The notes: generated by a model not told the origin, from the letters alone. A stretch of DNA of 64,000 bases from Rhizobium deserti (GCF_004358025.1 NZ_SMTL01000003.1:496001-560000), one strand, 5' to 3'; shown: positions 36,121 through 45,136, numbered from the stretch's first letter. Made by a program: numbers and translations.

Positions 36121-36524
36121 CCGATGACATCCGTTTCGAATGCATAGGGCAGGAGTTCGGCCATAGTCACCGTTTTCTGGACACCTTGGTCATCGCAAAG
36201 ATAGACACGCGTATCGGCCGAGGCGAATTCGGAAATCTTTTGACGGCAGCCGCCGCAGGGCGTGCAAAGCGGCAGCCTTTCCGCAATGACCGCGAGCTCG
36301 ACGATCTTCTTTCCGCCGCCCATGATCATGGCGCCGATTGCCGTCGGCTCGGCGCACCAGCCCTGGGGAAAGGAGAGGTTTTCGATATTGGCGCCGAGAT
36401 AGACTTGCCCATCGTCTGCCCTGATCGCTGCGCCGACGGGGAACTTGGAATAGGGCGCGTGCGCCTTGCTCATCGCATCGCGGGCCGCTTCGAACAACTG
36501 ACGTGGGGACGGCTCTGAGGACAT
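36117..36524 (-). CDS. cdd: Cytidine deaminase
   Basis: Converts cytidine and deoxycytidine to uridine and deoxyuridine. 135 residues from ATG 36524 with AAGGAG ten bases upstream. The zinc site is complete: NIENLSFPQGWCAEPTA carries the first Cys and the catalytic Glu, and PCGGCRQKI carries the second and third Cys. It lies between the permease gene and punA, as expected for a nucleoside salvage operon. The stop overlaps the punA start. Confidence 0.96.
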   Translation of the reverse strand: MSSEPSPRQLFEAARDAMSKAHAPYSKFPVGAAIRADDGQVYLGANIENLSFPQGWCAEPTAIGAMIMGGGKKIVELAVIAERLPLCTPCGGCRQKISEFASADTRVYLCDDQGVQKTVTMAELLPYAFETDVIG

Positions 36525-36528
36525 GTGC

Positions 36529-37500
36529 TTAACGCTCCTTGGTATAGGGCACGCCGCCCGCCTTTGGTGGCCGCGCGACGCCGATGAAGCCCGCCAGCAG
36601 CACGCAGGTAAGGATATAGGGCAGCGCCTGGAAGATCTGCACCGGCACCTCGCCGATCCAAGGCAGGGACTTGCCCTGCATGAAATTGGCAAAGGCATCC
36701 AGGAAGCCGAACAGCAGGCAGGCGAACATGACCGGAACCGGCTTCCATTTGGCGAAGATCAGCGCCGCGAGCGCAATATAGCCTTTGCCGGCCGACATAT
36801 TGTTGATGAAGGCCGCCGACTGGGCGATGGCAAGATAGGTGCCGGCGAAACCAGCCAGGAAACCGGTAACGATCAGAGCCCGATATCGCAGCCAGGTCAC
36901 CGAAATGCCGGCCGTATCCACCGCGCCCGGGTTTTCACCGGCAGCCCGCAGCCGCAAGCCGAAGCGCGTGCGGTACAGCACCCACCAGGAAAGCGGCACC
37001 ATCAGGAAAGCGATATAGGTGAGGATATTGTTGCCGGAAATGACATTGGCATATAGCGGCCCGATGACCGGAACGTCACGCATGGCGTCGGCGCCTGGCA
37101 GGATGATCGGGGCAAACCGCCCCTCCCCCGGCACCTGCGGGGTGCGTCCGCCCTGCCCGAACCAGGCTTGGGCCAGCACCACGGTCAGCCCTGCCGCCAC
37201 GAAGTTCAGCGCCACGCCAGATACGATCTGGTTGCCGCGGTTGGTGATCGACGCAAAGCCATGCACCAGTGAAAAGACGATGGAAACGCCGATCCCCGCC
37301 AGCAGTCCGAGCCAGGGATTGGCGGTCAGATAGGCGACGCAGGCGGCGGCGAAGGCGGAAACCAGCATCTTGCCTTCAAGGCCGATGTCGAAAATGCCGG
37401 CCCGCTCCGAAAACAGGCCCGCCAGTGCGGTAAACAGCAGGGGGATGGAGAGCCGGATCGCCGAGCCGAGGATGCTGACGAAGATATCGAAATACTCCAT
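36529..37500 (-). CDS. BMP-family nucleoside ABC transporter permease (second subunit)
   Basis: 323 residues from ATG 37500, four bases after the stop of the first permease. About nine to ten membrane segments. Typical segments are LFSERAGIFDIGLEGKMLVSAFAA and RFGLRLRAAGENPGAVDTAGISV, the coupling-loop region. With the other permease, ATPase and BMP protein it forms an importer of the NupNOPQ/BmpA-NupABC type, which transports nucleosides. The longer open frame to 37539 overlaps the previous gene without a start signal. Followed closely by cdd. Confidence 0.9.
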   Translation of the reverse strand: MEYFDIFVSILGSAIRLSIPLLFTALAGLFSERAGIFDIGLEGKMLVSAFAAACVAYLTANPWLGLLAGIGVSIVFSLVHGFASITNRGNQIVSGVALNFVAAGLTVVLAQAWFGQGGRTPQVPGEGRFAPIILPGADAMRDVPVIGPLYANVISGNNILTYIAFLMVPLSWWVLYRTRFGLRLRAAGENPGAVDTAGISVTWLRYRALIVTGFLAGFAGTYLAIAQSAAFINNMSAGKGYIALAALIFAKWKPVPVMFACLLFGFLDAFANFMQGKSLPWIGEVPVQIFQALPYILTCVLLAGFIGVARPPKAGGVPYTKER

Positions 37501-37504
37501 GGCC

Positions 37505-38608
37505 TCACGTCCTGCCGAATGGCTGATAAAGCCGGACAAGCGCCGGCCGAAGCATGTATTCCAGCGCGCCGGCGAAAAGAATGACCAGGCCCTGGATGAC
37601 GACGATCATGTCACGGGTGATGTTCGGCATTTCGAAGGAAAGGTCGGCGCCTCCCTGATAGAGAACGCCGAACAGGATCGCGGCAAGAACAATGCCGACG
37701 GGATGGCTGCGGCCCATGAGCGAGACGGCGATCCCGACAAAGCCGGCGCCGGCCACGAATTCCACCTGCAGCCTTGCGGAAGCGCCCATGACGGCATTGA
37801 GAGACATCATGCCGGCGAGGCCGCCGGAAATCAGCATGGCGATGATCACAGTTCGCACATAAGGGATGCCCGCATAAACGGCTGCCGACGGGCTGATGCC
37901 GAGGGTGCGCATTTCATAGCCGAGCTTGGTGCGCCAGATCAGCAGCCAGACGAGAAAGCACATGACGAGCGCGATCAGGAAGGAGACGTTGAATGGCGCC
38001 GGCCCGAGCTTCAGGCCGAAGAGCGCCATCAGCCAATCCAGCTTCGGCAACTGCCCGCCCGGCAAAAATGTGCGGGTCTCCGGCGCCATCTTGCCCGGCA
38101 CGATCAACACGTGCACGAGTAGATAAACCATCAGCGCTGCGCCGATGAAATTGAACATGATCGTGGTGATGACGATATGGCTGCCTCGCTTGGCTTGGAG
38201 CCATGCCGGAATGAATGCCCAGGCCGCACCGAAAGCCGCCGCGCCGAGTATCGCAAACGGCATGGTTACGTACCAGGGCACGTAACGGTCGAGTGCCAGG
38301 GCAACCAGTGCTGCGCCAAGGCCACCGACATAGGCCTGACCTTCCGAACCGATATTGAACAATCCGGCATGGAAGGCGACGGCCACGGAAAGGCCGGTAA
38401 AGATGAAGCTCGTCGCATAGAACAGCGTGAAGCCAATGGCGTCGCCCCGCCCAAGCGCGCCCTGGACGAGGAATTTCAGCGCTTCGAATGGATCCTCGCC
38501 GATCCACCAGACCACAAGGCCGGAGAAGAACAGGGCAAGCAGCAGGTTGAGAAGCGGAATGACGCCATAGGATATCCAGCCGGGAAGCGATACGGAGGCC
38601 GTCGTCAT
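37505..38608 (-). CDS. BMP-family nucleoside ABC transporter permease (first subunit)
   Basis: 367 residues, larger than its partner, with about ten membrane segments. The family marks are FHAGLFNIGSEGQAYVGGL and the coupling-loop region TKLGYEMRTLGISPSAAVYAGI. It pairs with the second permease to make the channel of a nucleoside importer. The ATG at 38608 overlaps the stop of a 15-codon ORF (ATGA), suggesting coupled translation. Confidence 0.92.
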   Translation of the reverse strand: MTTASVSLPGWISYGVIPLLNLLLALFFSGLVVWWIGEDPFEALKFLVQGALGRGDAIGFTLFYATSFIFTGLSVAVAFHAGLFNIGSEGQAYVGGLGAALVALALDRYVPWYVTMPFAILGAAAFGAAWAFIPAWLQAKRGSHIVITTIMFNFIGAALMVYLLVHVLIVPGKMAPETRTFLPGGQLPKLDWLMALFGLKLGPAPFNVSFLIALVMCFLVWLLIWRTKLGYEMRTLGISPSAAVYAGIPYVRTVIIAMLISGGLAGMMSLNAVMGASARLQVEFVAGAGFVGIAVSLMGRSHPVGIVLAAILFGVLYQGGADLSFEMPNITRDMIVVIQGLVILFAGALEYMLRPALVRLYQPFGRT

Positions 38609-38652
38609 GCCTTGCCCCCCGTCCGCTTGCCGCCGATGCGTCTTTCAGTCAT
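38605..38652 (-). CDS. 15-codon leader ORF coupled to the permease gene
   Basis: ATG at 38652, GGAG six bases upstream, 15 codons encoding a basic, Gly-rich peptide (MTERRIGGKRTGGKA), and a TGA that overlaps the permease ATG as ATGA. It is too short to assign a product. It may exist for translational coupling rather than for the peptide. Confidence 0.45.
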   Translation of the reverse strand: MTERRIGGKRTGGKA

Positions 38653-38684
38653 GCCATGCTCCAAAACAAAACTCACCCGCGACA

Positions 38685-40229
38685 TCACGCGGCAATGCCG
38701 GCCATCATCAGGCCGAGCGCCTGCTCGTCGGCCTCGGCCGTCTTTTCCCCGACGACCCTCCCGGCAAACATCACCAGGATACGGTCCGACAGGGAGCGGA
38801 TCTCGTCGAGCTCGACCGAAACCAACAGCACCGCCTTGCCTGCATCGCGGGTGTCGATGATCCGCCGGTGGATGAACTCGATTGCGCCGATATCGACGCC
38901 ACGCGTCGGTTGGCCGATGATCAGCATTTTCGGATCGCGCTCGATCTCGCGTGCGACAACGATCTTCTGCTGATTGCCGCCGGAAAAATTGGCCGTCCTC
39001 AGCCGCGGATTGGGCGGTCGGATATCGTATTTGGCGATCTTCTCTTCCGCTTCCTTGCGGACGGCCTCCAGGTCCAGCATGCCGCCGCGACCGTAACGCT
39101 GGTCGCGATGGTAGCCGAGGATGGAATTCTCATATTCCTCAAATTTCAGGACAAGACCCATATGATGCCGGTCTTCGGGAATATGCGCGAGACCAAGCGC
39201 GCGCAGCCGGCTGGGATCGGCACCCTGGACCGGCTTGCCTTCGATGAAGATCTCCCCGGAGGTCGGCTTGCGGATGCCCGCGATGGCTTCCAGGAGCTCC
39301 GACTGACCATTGCCCGCGACGCCGGCAATGCCAACGATTTCCCCGGCCCGCACGTCGAAAGACACGTCGTCCACCATGGTGACGCCGCGGCTGTCCTTGA
39401 CGGTCAGGTTGCGCACCGACAACAAGACGGCGCCGGGATTGGCTTCGGACTTCTCGACGCGAAGCAGGACGCGGCGGCCGACCATCAGCTCGGCCAATTC
39501 CTCGACTGTCGTCTCGGCGGTCTTGCGGGTCGCCACCATTTCACCGCGGCGCATGACGGACACGGTATCGGTGATCGCCATGATCTCGCGCAGCTTGTGG
39601 GTGATGAGAATGATCGTCTTGCCTTGGTCGCGCAGGACCTGCAGGATCCTGAAAAGGTGATCCGCCTCGGCCGGGGTCAGGACGCCCGTCGGCTCGTCGA
39701 GGATGAGGATTTCCGCCCCACGGTAAAGCGCCTTGAGGATTTCGACCCGCTGCTGATTGCCCACCGGCAGTTCTTCGATCACCGCATCCGGATCGACCTC
39801 GAGACCGTAGTCCTGCTCGAGCCGCTTCAGTTCGCGGCGGACGCCGGTGACGCCTTTCGCCAGAAGCTGTCCGCCTTCGGCTCCCAGCATGACGTTTTCC
39901 AGCACGGTGAAATTTTCCACCAGCATGAAATGCTGATGCACCATGCCGATTCCGGCGGTGATTGCCGCCTGGCTGTCGCGAATGGCGACCGGTGTGCCGG
40001 AAATCCGGATCTCGCCCTGATCGGCCTGGTAAAAGCCATAGAGGATCGACATCAGCGTGGATTTGCCCGCACCGTTTTCGCCGATGATCCCATGGATCGA
40101 TCCCTTGGCGACGGTGAGGTTTATGTTCTTGTTGGCATGCACCGCCCCGAACCGCTTGTCTATTCCGACAAGCTCGATGGCAGGCAGGCTGGCAGTATCA
40201 AGGCTCAAGGGTTCGCCCTTCCGCATCAT
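38685..40229 (-). CDS. BMP-family nucleoside ABC transporter ATPase (two nucleotide-binding domains)
   Basis: 514 residues, double-ABC as in the sugar and nucleoside CUT2-like group. The first domain has Walker A GENGAGKST and the Q-loop area. The second has the degenerate Walker A GVAGNGQSE typical of the family, and signature FSGGNQQKIVVAREI. The start is unclear. Tandem ATG at 40229 and 40226 follow a T-run and have no ribosome binding site, while a TTG at 40208 has GGAAGGG eight bases upstream. It energises the two permeases downstream. Confidence 0.93.
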   Translation of the reverse strand: MMRKGEPLSLDTASLPAIELVGIDKRFGAVHANKNINLTVAKGSIHGIIGENGAGKSTLMSILYGFYQADQGEIRISGTPVAIRDSQAAITAGIGMVHQHFMLVENFTVLENVMLGAEGGQLLAKGVTGVRRELKRLEQDYGLEVDPDAVIEELPVGNQQRVEILKALYRGAEILILDEPTGVLTPAEADHLFRILQVLRDQGKTIILITHKLREIMAITDTVSVMRRGEMVATRKTAETTVEELAELMVGRRVLLRVEKSEANPGAVLLSVRNLTVKDSRGVTMVDDVSFDVRAGEIVGIAGVAGNGQSELLEAIAGIRKPTSGEIFIEGKPVQGADPSRLRALGLAHIPEDRHHMGLVLKFEEYENSILGYHRDQRYGRGGMLDLEAVRKEAEEKIAKYDIRPPNPRLRTANFSGGNQQKIVVAREIERDPKMLIIGQPTRGVDIGAIEFIHRRIIDTRDAGKAVLLVSVELDEIRSLSDRILVMFAGRVVGEKTAEADEQALGLMMAGIAA

Positions 40230-40230
40230 A

Positions 40231-40270
40231 CAAAAAAAGGGCGCATGATGAGGAAATCACCATGCGCCCT
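40231..40270 (-). terminator. Intrinsic terminator between the BMP gene and the ATPase gene
   Basis: Arms 40261-40270 and 40238-40247 (AGGGCGCATG/CATGCGCCCT) form a perfect 10-bp stem, followed on the minus strand by seven T. It lies inside the transport operon, 13 bases after the BMP stop and directly before the ATPase start. Confidence 0.92.
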
Positions 40271-40282
40271 TCGCGAGACATA

Positions 40283-41275
40283 TCACTTCGGGCAGGAATT
40301 GTCCGACATGTAGTCGTGAACCTTGACGGTGCCGGCAATGATGTCGGCCTTGGCCTTTTCGACCGCCTTCTTCATGTCTTCGGTGATCAGCGACTTGTTG
40401 TTGTCGTCGATCGCATAGGCGACGCCGTCTTCCTTGACGCCGAGCGCGGTGATGCCAGCGGTGAACTTGTCGTCCTTGGTGTCCTTGAAGGCGTTATAGA
40501 CGGCCAGGTCGACGCGCTTGACCATGGAGGTCAGAACCGAACCGGGATGTACGTAGTTCTGGTTGGAGTCGACGCCGATCGACATCTTCTTGTTGTCGGC
40601 TGCCGTCTGCAGAACGCCCAGGCCGCTGGCGCCGGCTGCCGCGTAGATCACGTCGGCGCCCTGATCCATCTGGTTCTTGGCAAGCTCGCCGCCGCGCACA
40701 GGATCGTTCCAGGCTGCACCCGTCGTGCCGACCATGTTCTGGAAGACCTGCGCATCGGCCTTGGCAGCCTTGGCACCCTGGACATAGCCGCAGCCGAACT
40801 TGCGGATCAGCGGTATGTCCATGCCGCCGATGAAGCCGACCTTGCCGGTCTTGGACGCCATGCCGGCGAGAAGGCCGACGAGGTAGGAACCCTCTTCTTC
40901 CTTGTAGACCACAGAGCGGACATTCTTCAGATCAACGACAGAGTCGACGATGACGAATTTGGTGTCGGGATATTCGGCTGCGACCTTTTCCATGGCCGAG
41001 GTCCAGGCGAAGGACACGGCGACAACCGGATTGAAGCCGCGGCTGGCGAAATTGCGGATCGCCTGCTCGCCCTGCGTATCGCTGGTCGGCTCGAAATCGC
41101 GATATTCGGTGCCGCTTTCCTTCTTGAAGGCTTCCGCACCTGCATAGGCAGCTTCGTTGAAGGATTTGTCGAACTTGCCGCCAGTGCCATAGACCAGCGC
41201 CGGCTTGATATCGGCGGCCAGCGCCGTGGTCGACATTGCGGCCAAGGCAAGAAGGCTCAAAAAGGTTTTCTTCAT
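40283..41275 (-). CDS. BMP-family nucleoside-binding protein
   Basis: 330 residues. A clear Sec signal peptide (MKKTFLSLLALAAMSTTALAAD) with no lipobox Cys, so it is probably a soluble periplasmic protein. The family features are ALVYGTGGKFDKSFNEAAYAG at the start of the mature part, and YFLVGLLAG-like and GFIGGMDIPLIRKFGCGYVQGA segments. BMP/PnrA proteins bind purine and other nucleosides for the adjacent importer. ATG at 41275 is the start; the upstream in-frame extension lacks signal-peptide character. It is first in a unit running to deoA. Confidence 0.94.
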   Translation of the reverse strand: MKKTFLSLLALAAMSTTALAADIKPALVYGTGGKFDKSFNEAAYAGAEAFKKESGTEYRDFEPTSDTQGEQAIRNFASRGFNPVVAVSFAWTSAMEKVAAEYPDTKFVIVDSVVDLKNVRSVVYKEEEGSYLVGLLAGMASKTGKVGFIGGMDIPLIRKFGCGYVQGAKAAKADAQVFQNMVGTTGAAWNDPVRGGELAKNQMDQGADVIYAAAGASGLGVLQTAADNKKMSIGVDSNQNYVHPGSVLTSMVKRVDLAVYNAFKDTKDDKFTAGITALGVKEDGVAYAIDDNNKSLITEDMKKAVEKAKADIIAGTVKVHDYMSDNSCPK

Positions 41276-41453
41276 CGTGCAGCCCTGTTTTCTTTGTGTT
41301 GGGTCCTCCCGCACGCCCGTTGAACCGGACGGTCTGCGGTCACCTGCCCCCCTCTTCGAAGGCGTGGCTCTCCGCACTCTTGCATGGGCTCTGGAAAATT
41401 TCACGAGATTTTTTTCAGCTGGTAAAAACCGACCATCCTGCTGACAAGTTAAA

Positions 41454-41486
41454 CAAAAACGCCGCGGATCTGATTAAATCCGCGGC
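41454..41486 (-). terminator. Intrinsic terminator of msrA
   Basis: Arms 41478-41486 and 41461-41469 (GCCGCGGAT/ATCCGCGGC) pair over 9 bp on the minus strand and are followed by GTTTTTG. About 20 bases past the msrA stop. Confidence 0.88.
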
Positions 41487-41506
41487 ATCCGGCAAGTTTT
41501 CAGGCC

Positions 41507-42157
41507 TCAAGCGACCGGGCAGGAAACGCCGGTGCCGCGCAGGCCGCAGTAGCCGCCCGGGTTCTTGGCGAGATACTGCTGATGATAGTCCTCGGCATAG
41601 TAGAAGTCTTCGATCGGGGCGATTTCGGTGGTGATCCGCGTCCCGCGGCCAGCCTGATCGAGGGCCGCCTGAAACGCATCGAGACCCTGCTGAGCCTCAG
41701 CCGCCTGTTCGGGCGTGGTCGTATAAAGAACCGACCGGTAGGTGGTGCCGATATCATTGCCCTGGCGCATACCCTGGGTCGGGTCATGCTCCTCGAAGAA
41801 GACCTTGAGCAACTGGCGATAGGACACGACCGACGGATCGAAGACGACCTTGACCACTTCCGCATGGCCGGTCATGCCGGTCGTCGTTTCGTGATAGGTG
41901 GGATTGGGCGTGATGCCGCCCGCATAGCCGACTGATGTCACGTAGACGCCGGGCATCTTCCAGAACAGCCTTTCGGCGCCCCAGAAACATCCCATGCCCA
42001 AATAAGCCACCTGCAGGCCCTCCGGATAAGGATCCTTGAGCGGCTTGCCGTTGACGAAATGGGTTTCGGCTGTCTCAAGCGGCGTATCACGCCCCGGCAG
42101 CGCCGTCTCCGTCGAGGGCATTACCGTCTTCTTGTTGAACATGTCGATCAGGAACAT
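41507..42157 (-). CDS. msrA: Peptide methionine sulfoxide reductase (MsrA)
   Basis: Reduces methionine-S-sulfoxide in proteins and repairs oxidative damage. 216 residues from ATG 42157, which has GGAGG five bases upstream. The catalytic motif GCFWGAE holds Cys57. [14 protein letters not shown] is the conserved segment that follows it. The recycling cysteines are probably Cys204 and Cys213 near the C-terminus ([16 protein letters not shown]). An upstream in-frame TTG is less likely. It has its own terminator. Confidence 0.95.
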   Translation of the reverse strand: MFLIDMFNKKTVMPSTETALPGRDTPLETAETHFVNGKPLKDPYPEGLQVAYLGMGCFWGAERLFWKMPGVYVTSVGYAGGITPNPTYHETTTGMTGHAEVVKVVFDPSVVSYRQLLKVFFEEHDPTQGMRQGNDIGTTYRSVLYTTTPEQAAEAQQGLDAFQAALDQAGRGTRITTEIAPIEDFYYAEDYHQQYLAKNPGGYCGLRGTGVSCPVA

Positions 42158-42190
42158 CTTTGCCTCCAAGCTTGGCGCCGCCCGTCGCTC

Positions 42191-42517
42191 CTATGCCGAG
42201 AACCGCCCCGCAAAATGGGGCTTCTTGTATCCGAGGATCCAGAAAGCCAGCGCGATCACCAAGAAGATCGCGAAAGCAGGCTGAGCGAGCAGAGGGGCAA
42301 TATAGGGCCGCCATATGTCTGCACTGATATAGTTATCCGCTGCCATTTCCGCCAGGGTCAGCCCCTCAGGATCGAGATTGAGCCAGGCATTGCCAAGGCT
42401 GGTGAGGACCACCGAAGACGCGGAAACGGACTGGATGGAGTCCAGCGTTCCAAGCACGATGGCAACCAGAAGCGCCAGGCCTGCACCCATCCGGCAAAGA
42501 AAGCGGGCGATCCTCAT
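42191..42517 (-). CDS. Hypothetical two-span inner-membrane protein
   Basis: 108 residues from ATG 42517. Two membrane segments: about residues 9-27 (MGAGLALLVAIVLGTLDSI) and about 82-99 (AFAIFLVIALAFWILGY). Between them lies a periplasmic or cytoplasmic loop with NAWLNLDPEGLTLAEMAADNYISADIWRPYI. A basic tail ends the protein. Its location 33 bases upstream of msrA suggests cotranscription. Related small proteins are found near msrA in some rhizobia, as I recall, but the function is unknown. Confidence 0.65.
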   Translation of the reverse strand: MRIARFLCRMGAGLALLVAIVLGTLDSIQSVSASSVVLTSLGNAWLNLDPEGLTLAEMAADNYISADIWRPYIAPLLAQPAFAIFLVIALAFWILGYKKPHFAGRFSA

Positions 42518-42726
42518 CCCTCGACAGCCTCCCCTTGTTACCGTTGACTGGCAGCTATTGCTCCTGCGCAAAAGAATAACGCCTGCATCTTGCCTTGGCA
42601 ACGCGCAGGGTTGATTTCGCTCTTGTCAAAAATCCTTCAGATTCCGGTTGATCCTTGGAAATTCATCGGTATATATCGCGCCGACCGCTGCTTCGCCTTT
42701 CGGCGCGCAGCCCTTAATCGTCTTAA

Positions 42727-42816
42727 GGACAGGTGGCCGAGTGGTTGAAGGCGCACGCCTGGAACGCGTGTATACGTGAAAGCGTATCGAGGGTTCGAAT
42801 CCCTCTCTGTCCGCCA
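42727..42816 (+). tRNA. tRNA-Ser(GGA), CCA encoded
   Basis: Ninety bases with GGACAGG acceptor arm paired to TCTGTCC (one G-U). The anticodon arm CACGC/GCGTG encloses CTGGAAC, giving anticodon GGA. The long variable arm is that of serine tRNA, and the T arm is GAGGGTTCGAATCCCTC. Discriminator G is followed by CCA. Confidence 0.97.
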
Positions 42817-42916
42817 CCTCTTCCCCTGACTAGCATATTCCGCGATACACTTCGTGGGCGCTTTCGCGCCTCAACGACAGATGAGCTTCGGCCTCAAGGT
42901 CTTGTCGAGGTCGCTT

Positions 42917-43924
42917 TCAGCCGATCTCGTGCTGGTGCTGCCGATACCAGTCGAGAAAGGCCGCGACGCCTTCCTTCAACTCCGTCTCCGGCTTTCTGCC
43001 GGTCAGCGCCACGAGAAGATCGGGGCTTGCAAAGGTGCGCGGCACGTCTCCCTGCTGCATCGGCAGCATTTTCCGCCTGGCGGGCTTGCCCATGATGGTC
43101 TCGATCGTCTCGACAAAATCGAGGAGCCCGACCGGCTGACCGCCGCCGATATTGACGACGCGGAACGGAGCCTGGCGCGACAGGGTGTCGATCTCGGCGA
43201 CGCGGTTTTCTTCTGAAGGCGCAATGCGAGACAGGTCGATGATCGAATCCACGAGATCGTCGATATAGGTGAAGTCGCGGCTCATCTTGCCTTCACCATA
43301 GATTTCGATCTCCTGGTCTTCCGTCATCGCCTTGACGAACTTGAAGAGCGCCATGTCGGGCCGGCCCCAGGGGCCGTAAACGGTAAAGAAACGGAAGGCG
43401 GTCGTCGGGACCTTGTAAAGATGCGCATAGCTGTGCGCCATCAGTTCCATCGACTTCTTGCTCGCCGCGTAAAAGGTCATCGGCTCGTCGGCCTTGTCGC
43501 CTTCCCGAAACGGAACGTCCGGATTGGCACCATAGACAGAAGAAGTGGAGGCCAGCATCAGGTGACCGACGCCAATCTCGCGCGCCACTTCCAGGATATT
43601 CCAGGAGCCGATGAGGTTGGAATCCAGATAGGCTTTGGGATTTTCCAAGCTGTATCTGACGCCCGCCTGGGCAGCGAGGTGGATCATCACATCGGGCGGA
43701 AAGGCCTTGGCCAGATCTCGAAGAAGCCCGCCATCCTCCAGCATGCCCATGACCGAATGATAGGACGGAAACTGCGTCAGCGCTGCATTTCTCGCTTCTT
43801 TCAAGCGAAGGCTGTAATAGGGCGTCATGCCGTCGTAGCCGACGACCTCATGCCCCTCTTCGAGCAGCCGCCGCGCCAGATGAAAGCCGATGAAACCTGC
43901 TGTGCCGGTGATGAAATAGCGCAT
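42917..43924 (-). CDS. lpsL: NAD-dependent UDP-glucuronate 4-epimerase-like protein
   Basis: 335 residues, an extended SDR with the NAD-binding [15 protein letters not shown] at the N-terminus and the catalytic YAASKK (Tyr and Lys). The region [16 protein letters not shown] is typical of UDP-glucuronate 4-epimerases (LpsL type), which make UDP-galacturonate for lipopolysaccharide. RxR-type C-terminal features (GDVPRTFAS) fit. ATG at 43924; an upstream in-frame extension does not match the family. A related sugar-nucleotide epimerase is possible; the LpsL symbol is inferred. Confidence 0.85.
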   Translation of the reverse strand: MRYFITGTAGFIGFHLARRLLEEGHEVVGYDGMTPYYSLRLKEARNAALTQFPSYHSVMGMLEDGGLLRDLAKAFPPDVMIHLAAQAGVRYSLENPKAYLDSNLIGSWNILEVAREIGVGHLMLASTSSVYGANPDVPFREGDKADEPMTFYAASKKSMELMAHSYAHLYKVPTTAFRFFTVYGPWGRPDMALFKFVKAMTEDQEIEIYGEGKMSRDFTYIDDLVDSIIDLSRIAPSEENRVAEIDTLSRQAPFRVVNIGGGQPVGLLDFVETIETIMGKPARRKMLPMQQGDVPRTFASPDLLVALTGRKPETELKEGVAAFLDWYRQHQHEIG

Positions 43925-44022
43925 GGATATTGCCCCCGCAGTCGCCTTGGGAATGATCCCATAGCCTGTCGTCAAACGCTTGAATAGTCACTTGCAGCTC
44001 ATCAAGCATGCCGGCAGAAGGT

Positions 44023-44418
44023 TCAGTGAAAAAGACGCAGCCTGGCCGGCGGGGTTCCGGGGCGGCCGTTCTTGCGATCGACGGCGAATTGGATCAAATC
44101 CATGGAGGCCTGGTCCGTCAGCGGCTTTGCCATGACGCCGACGACACCGGAAAGGCCGGTGGCGACGAGGCCGGGATTGCCGGTGATCATAATGACGACG
44201 ATGCCGAACTGCGCCAGGGTCTCGGCAATCTGCGGACCGGTTTCCCCATCTGCCAAGCGGACGTCGACAAAGGCGATGTCGGTTTCCCTGGTGTAGTTGA
44301 GGGCGACCTTCATGTCGGGAGCAATCCCGACCACGTCATGGCCGCTGCGATGCACCGCATCCTCTATATCCATGGCCACAAGCAAACTGTCTTCGACAAT
44401 TAGAAATCGATATTCCAA
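44023..44418 (-). CDS. Orphan single-domain response regulator
   Basis: 131 residues, a receiver domain only. The acidic pair is in VEDS, the phosphoacceptor Asp is in AFVDVRLADGE, the conserved Thr is in IMITGN and the Lys in MAKPL. It has no output domain, so it must act by phosphotransfer or by binding a partner. The start is TTG at 44418 with GGAGG eight bases upstream. No histidine kinase lies nearby. Similar single-domain regulators in rhizobia act as stress or cell-cycle relays. Confidence 0.88.
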   Translation of the reverse strand: MEYRFLIVEDSLLVAMDIEDAVHRSGHDVVGIAPDMKVALNYTRETDIAFVDVRLADGETGPQIAETLAQFGIVVIMITGNPGLVATGLSGVVGVMAKPLTDQASMDLIQFAVDRKNGRPGTPPARLRLFH

Positions 44419-44667
44419 AGGGCAACCCTCCCGACTAGGCGTGCAAATAGAAAGGCTCTTCTCAGAGACAAGAGTCCGGCGCCTGCAAGTTGTCGATTAC
44501 TGGACCTGCACCGCCGCGTGGGGGCTGCAATGCCAGTTGCGGAAGCCGCTGACAACTCTCCGAACATTTCGCAAGCTTACGAAAGGTGAGCATCGCACAG
44601 GAACAAGCCCGGGGCCTGAGGCATTGACGGGCCGGAAGTTCGAAGTTCAACAAAATGGAGAAATACC

Positions 44668-45066
44668 ATGAAAAAGATCATCCTCGCTTCCTGCGCCCTT
44701 CTCGCAGCTTCCTTCGCGACCGGCGCCAGCGCCCAGCAGAGCACCGTTAACGGTGCCGCCGGCGGTGCAGTGACCGGTGCGATCGTCGGCGGCCCCGTAG
44801 GTGCCGCTGTCGGTGGCGTCGTCGGTGCAGTGGCCGGTACCGCTATCGATCCGCCGCCGCGCGAAGTCGTGACCTATGTCCAGGAGCAGCCGGCCACAAC
44901 GACGTCCGTGACCGTTGAACAGCCGATCGCCGTCGGCAAGCCTGTTCCGCAGACCGTGGTGCTGACGCCTGTGCCTAGCAACAGCAAATATGCCTATGCA
45001 GTCGTCAACAACCAGCGCGTGATCGTCGATCCGCAGACTCATACGGTGGTTCAGGTCGTCGAATAA
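44668..45066 (+). CDS. DUF1236-domain secreted protein
   Basis: 132 residues. The signal peptide ends at about residue 22 (SFATGASAQ). A Gly/Ala/Val-rich stretch (GGAVTGAIVGGPVGAAVGGVVGAVAG) resembling glycine-zipper motifs follows, and the C-terminal DUF1236 segment is KYAYAVVNNQRVIVDPQTHTVVQVVE. ATG at 44668 has GGAG upstream. It is probably an envelope protein; function unknown. It is closed by a terminator and convergent with pncB. Confidence 0.85.
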   Translation: MKKIILASCALLAASFATGASAQQSTVNGAAGGAVTGAIVGGPVGAAVGGVVGAVAGTAIDPPPREVVTYVQEQPATTTSVTVEQPIAVGKPVPQTVVLTPVPSNSKYAYAVVNNQRVIVDPQTHTVVQVVE

Positions 45067-45091
45067 CCCTATCACTGCCATATTCTACGAG

Positions 45092-45124
45092 ACGGGTTCC
45101 GCCAGCTCTCAGCGGAGCCCGTTT
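45092..45124 (+). terminator. Terminator of the DUF1236 gene
   Basis: Arms 45092-45102 and 45112-45122 (ACGGGTTCCGC with GCGGAGCCCGT, one G-U) followed by TTT on the plus strand. It sits between convergent genes. Confidence 0.65.
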
Positions 45125-45136
45125 CCGTTCCTGGCC

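Noticed and set aside
38607..40313. Plus-strand open frame of more than 560 codons
   Set aside because: Antisense to the double-ABC ATPase, with Walker and signature motifs on the other strand.
41276..41453. Possible purine riboswitch upstream of the BMP gene
   Set aside because: I looked for the paired TATA...conserved loop pattern of purine aptamers and did not see it.
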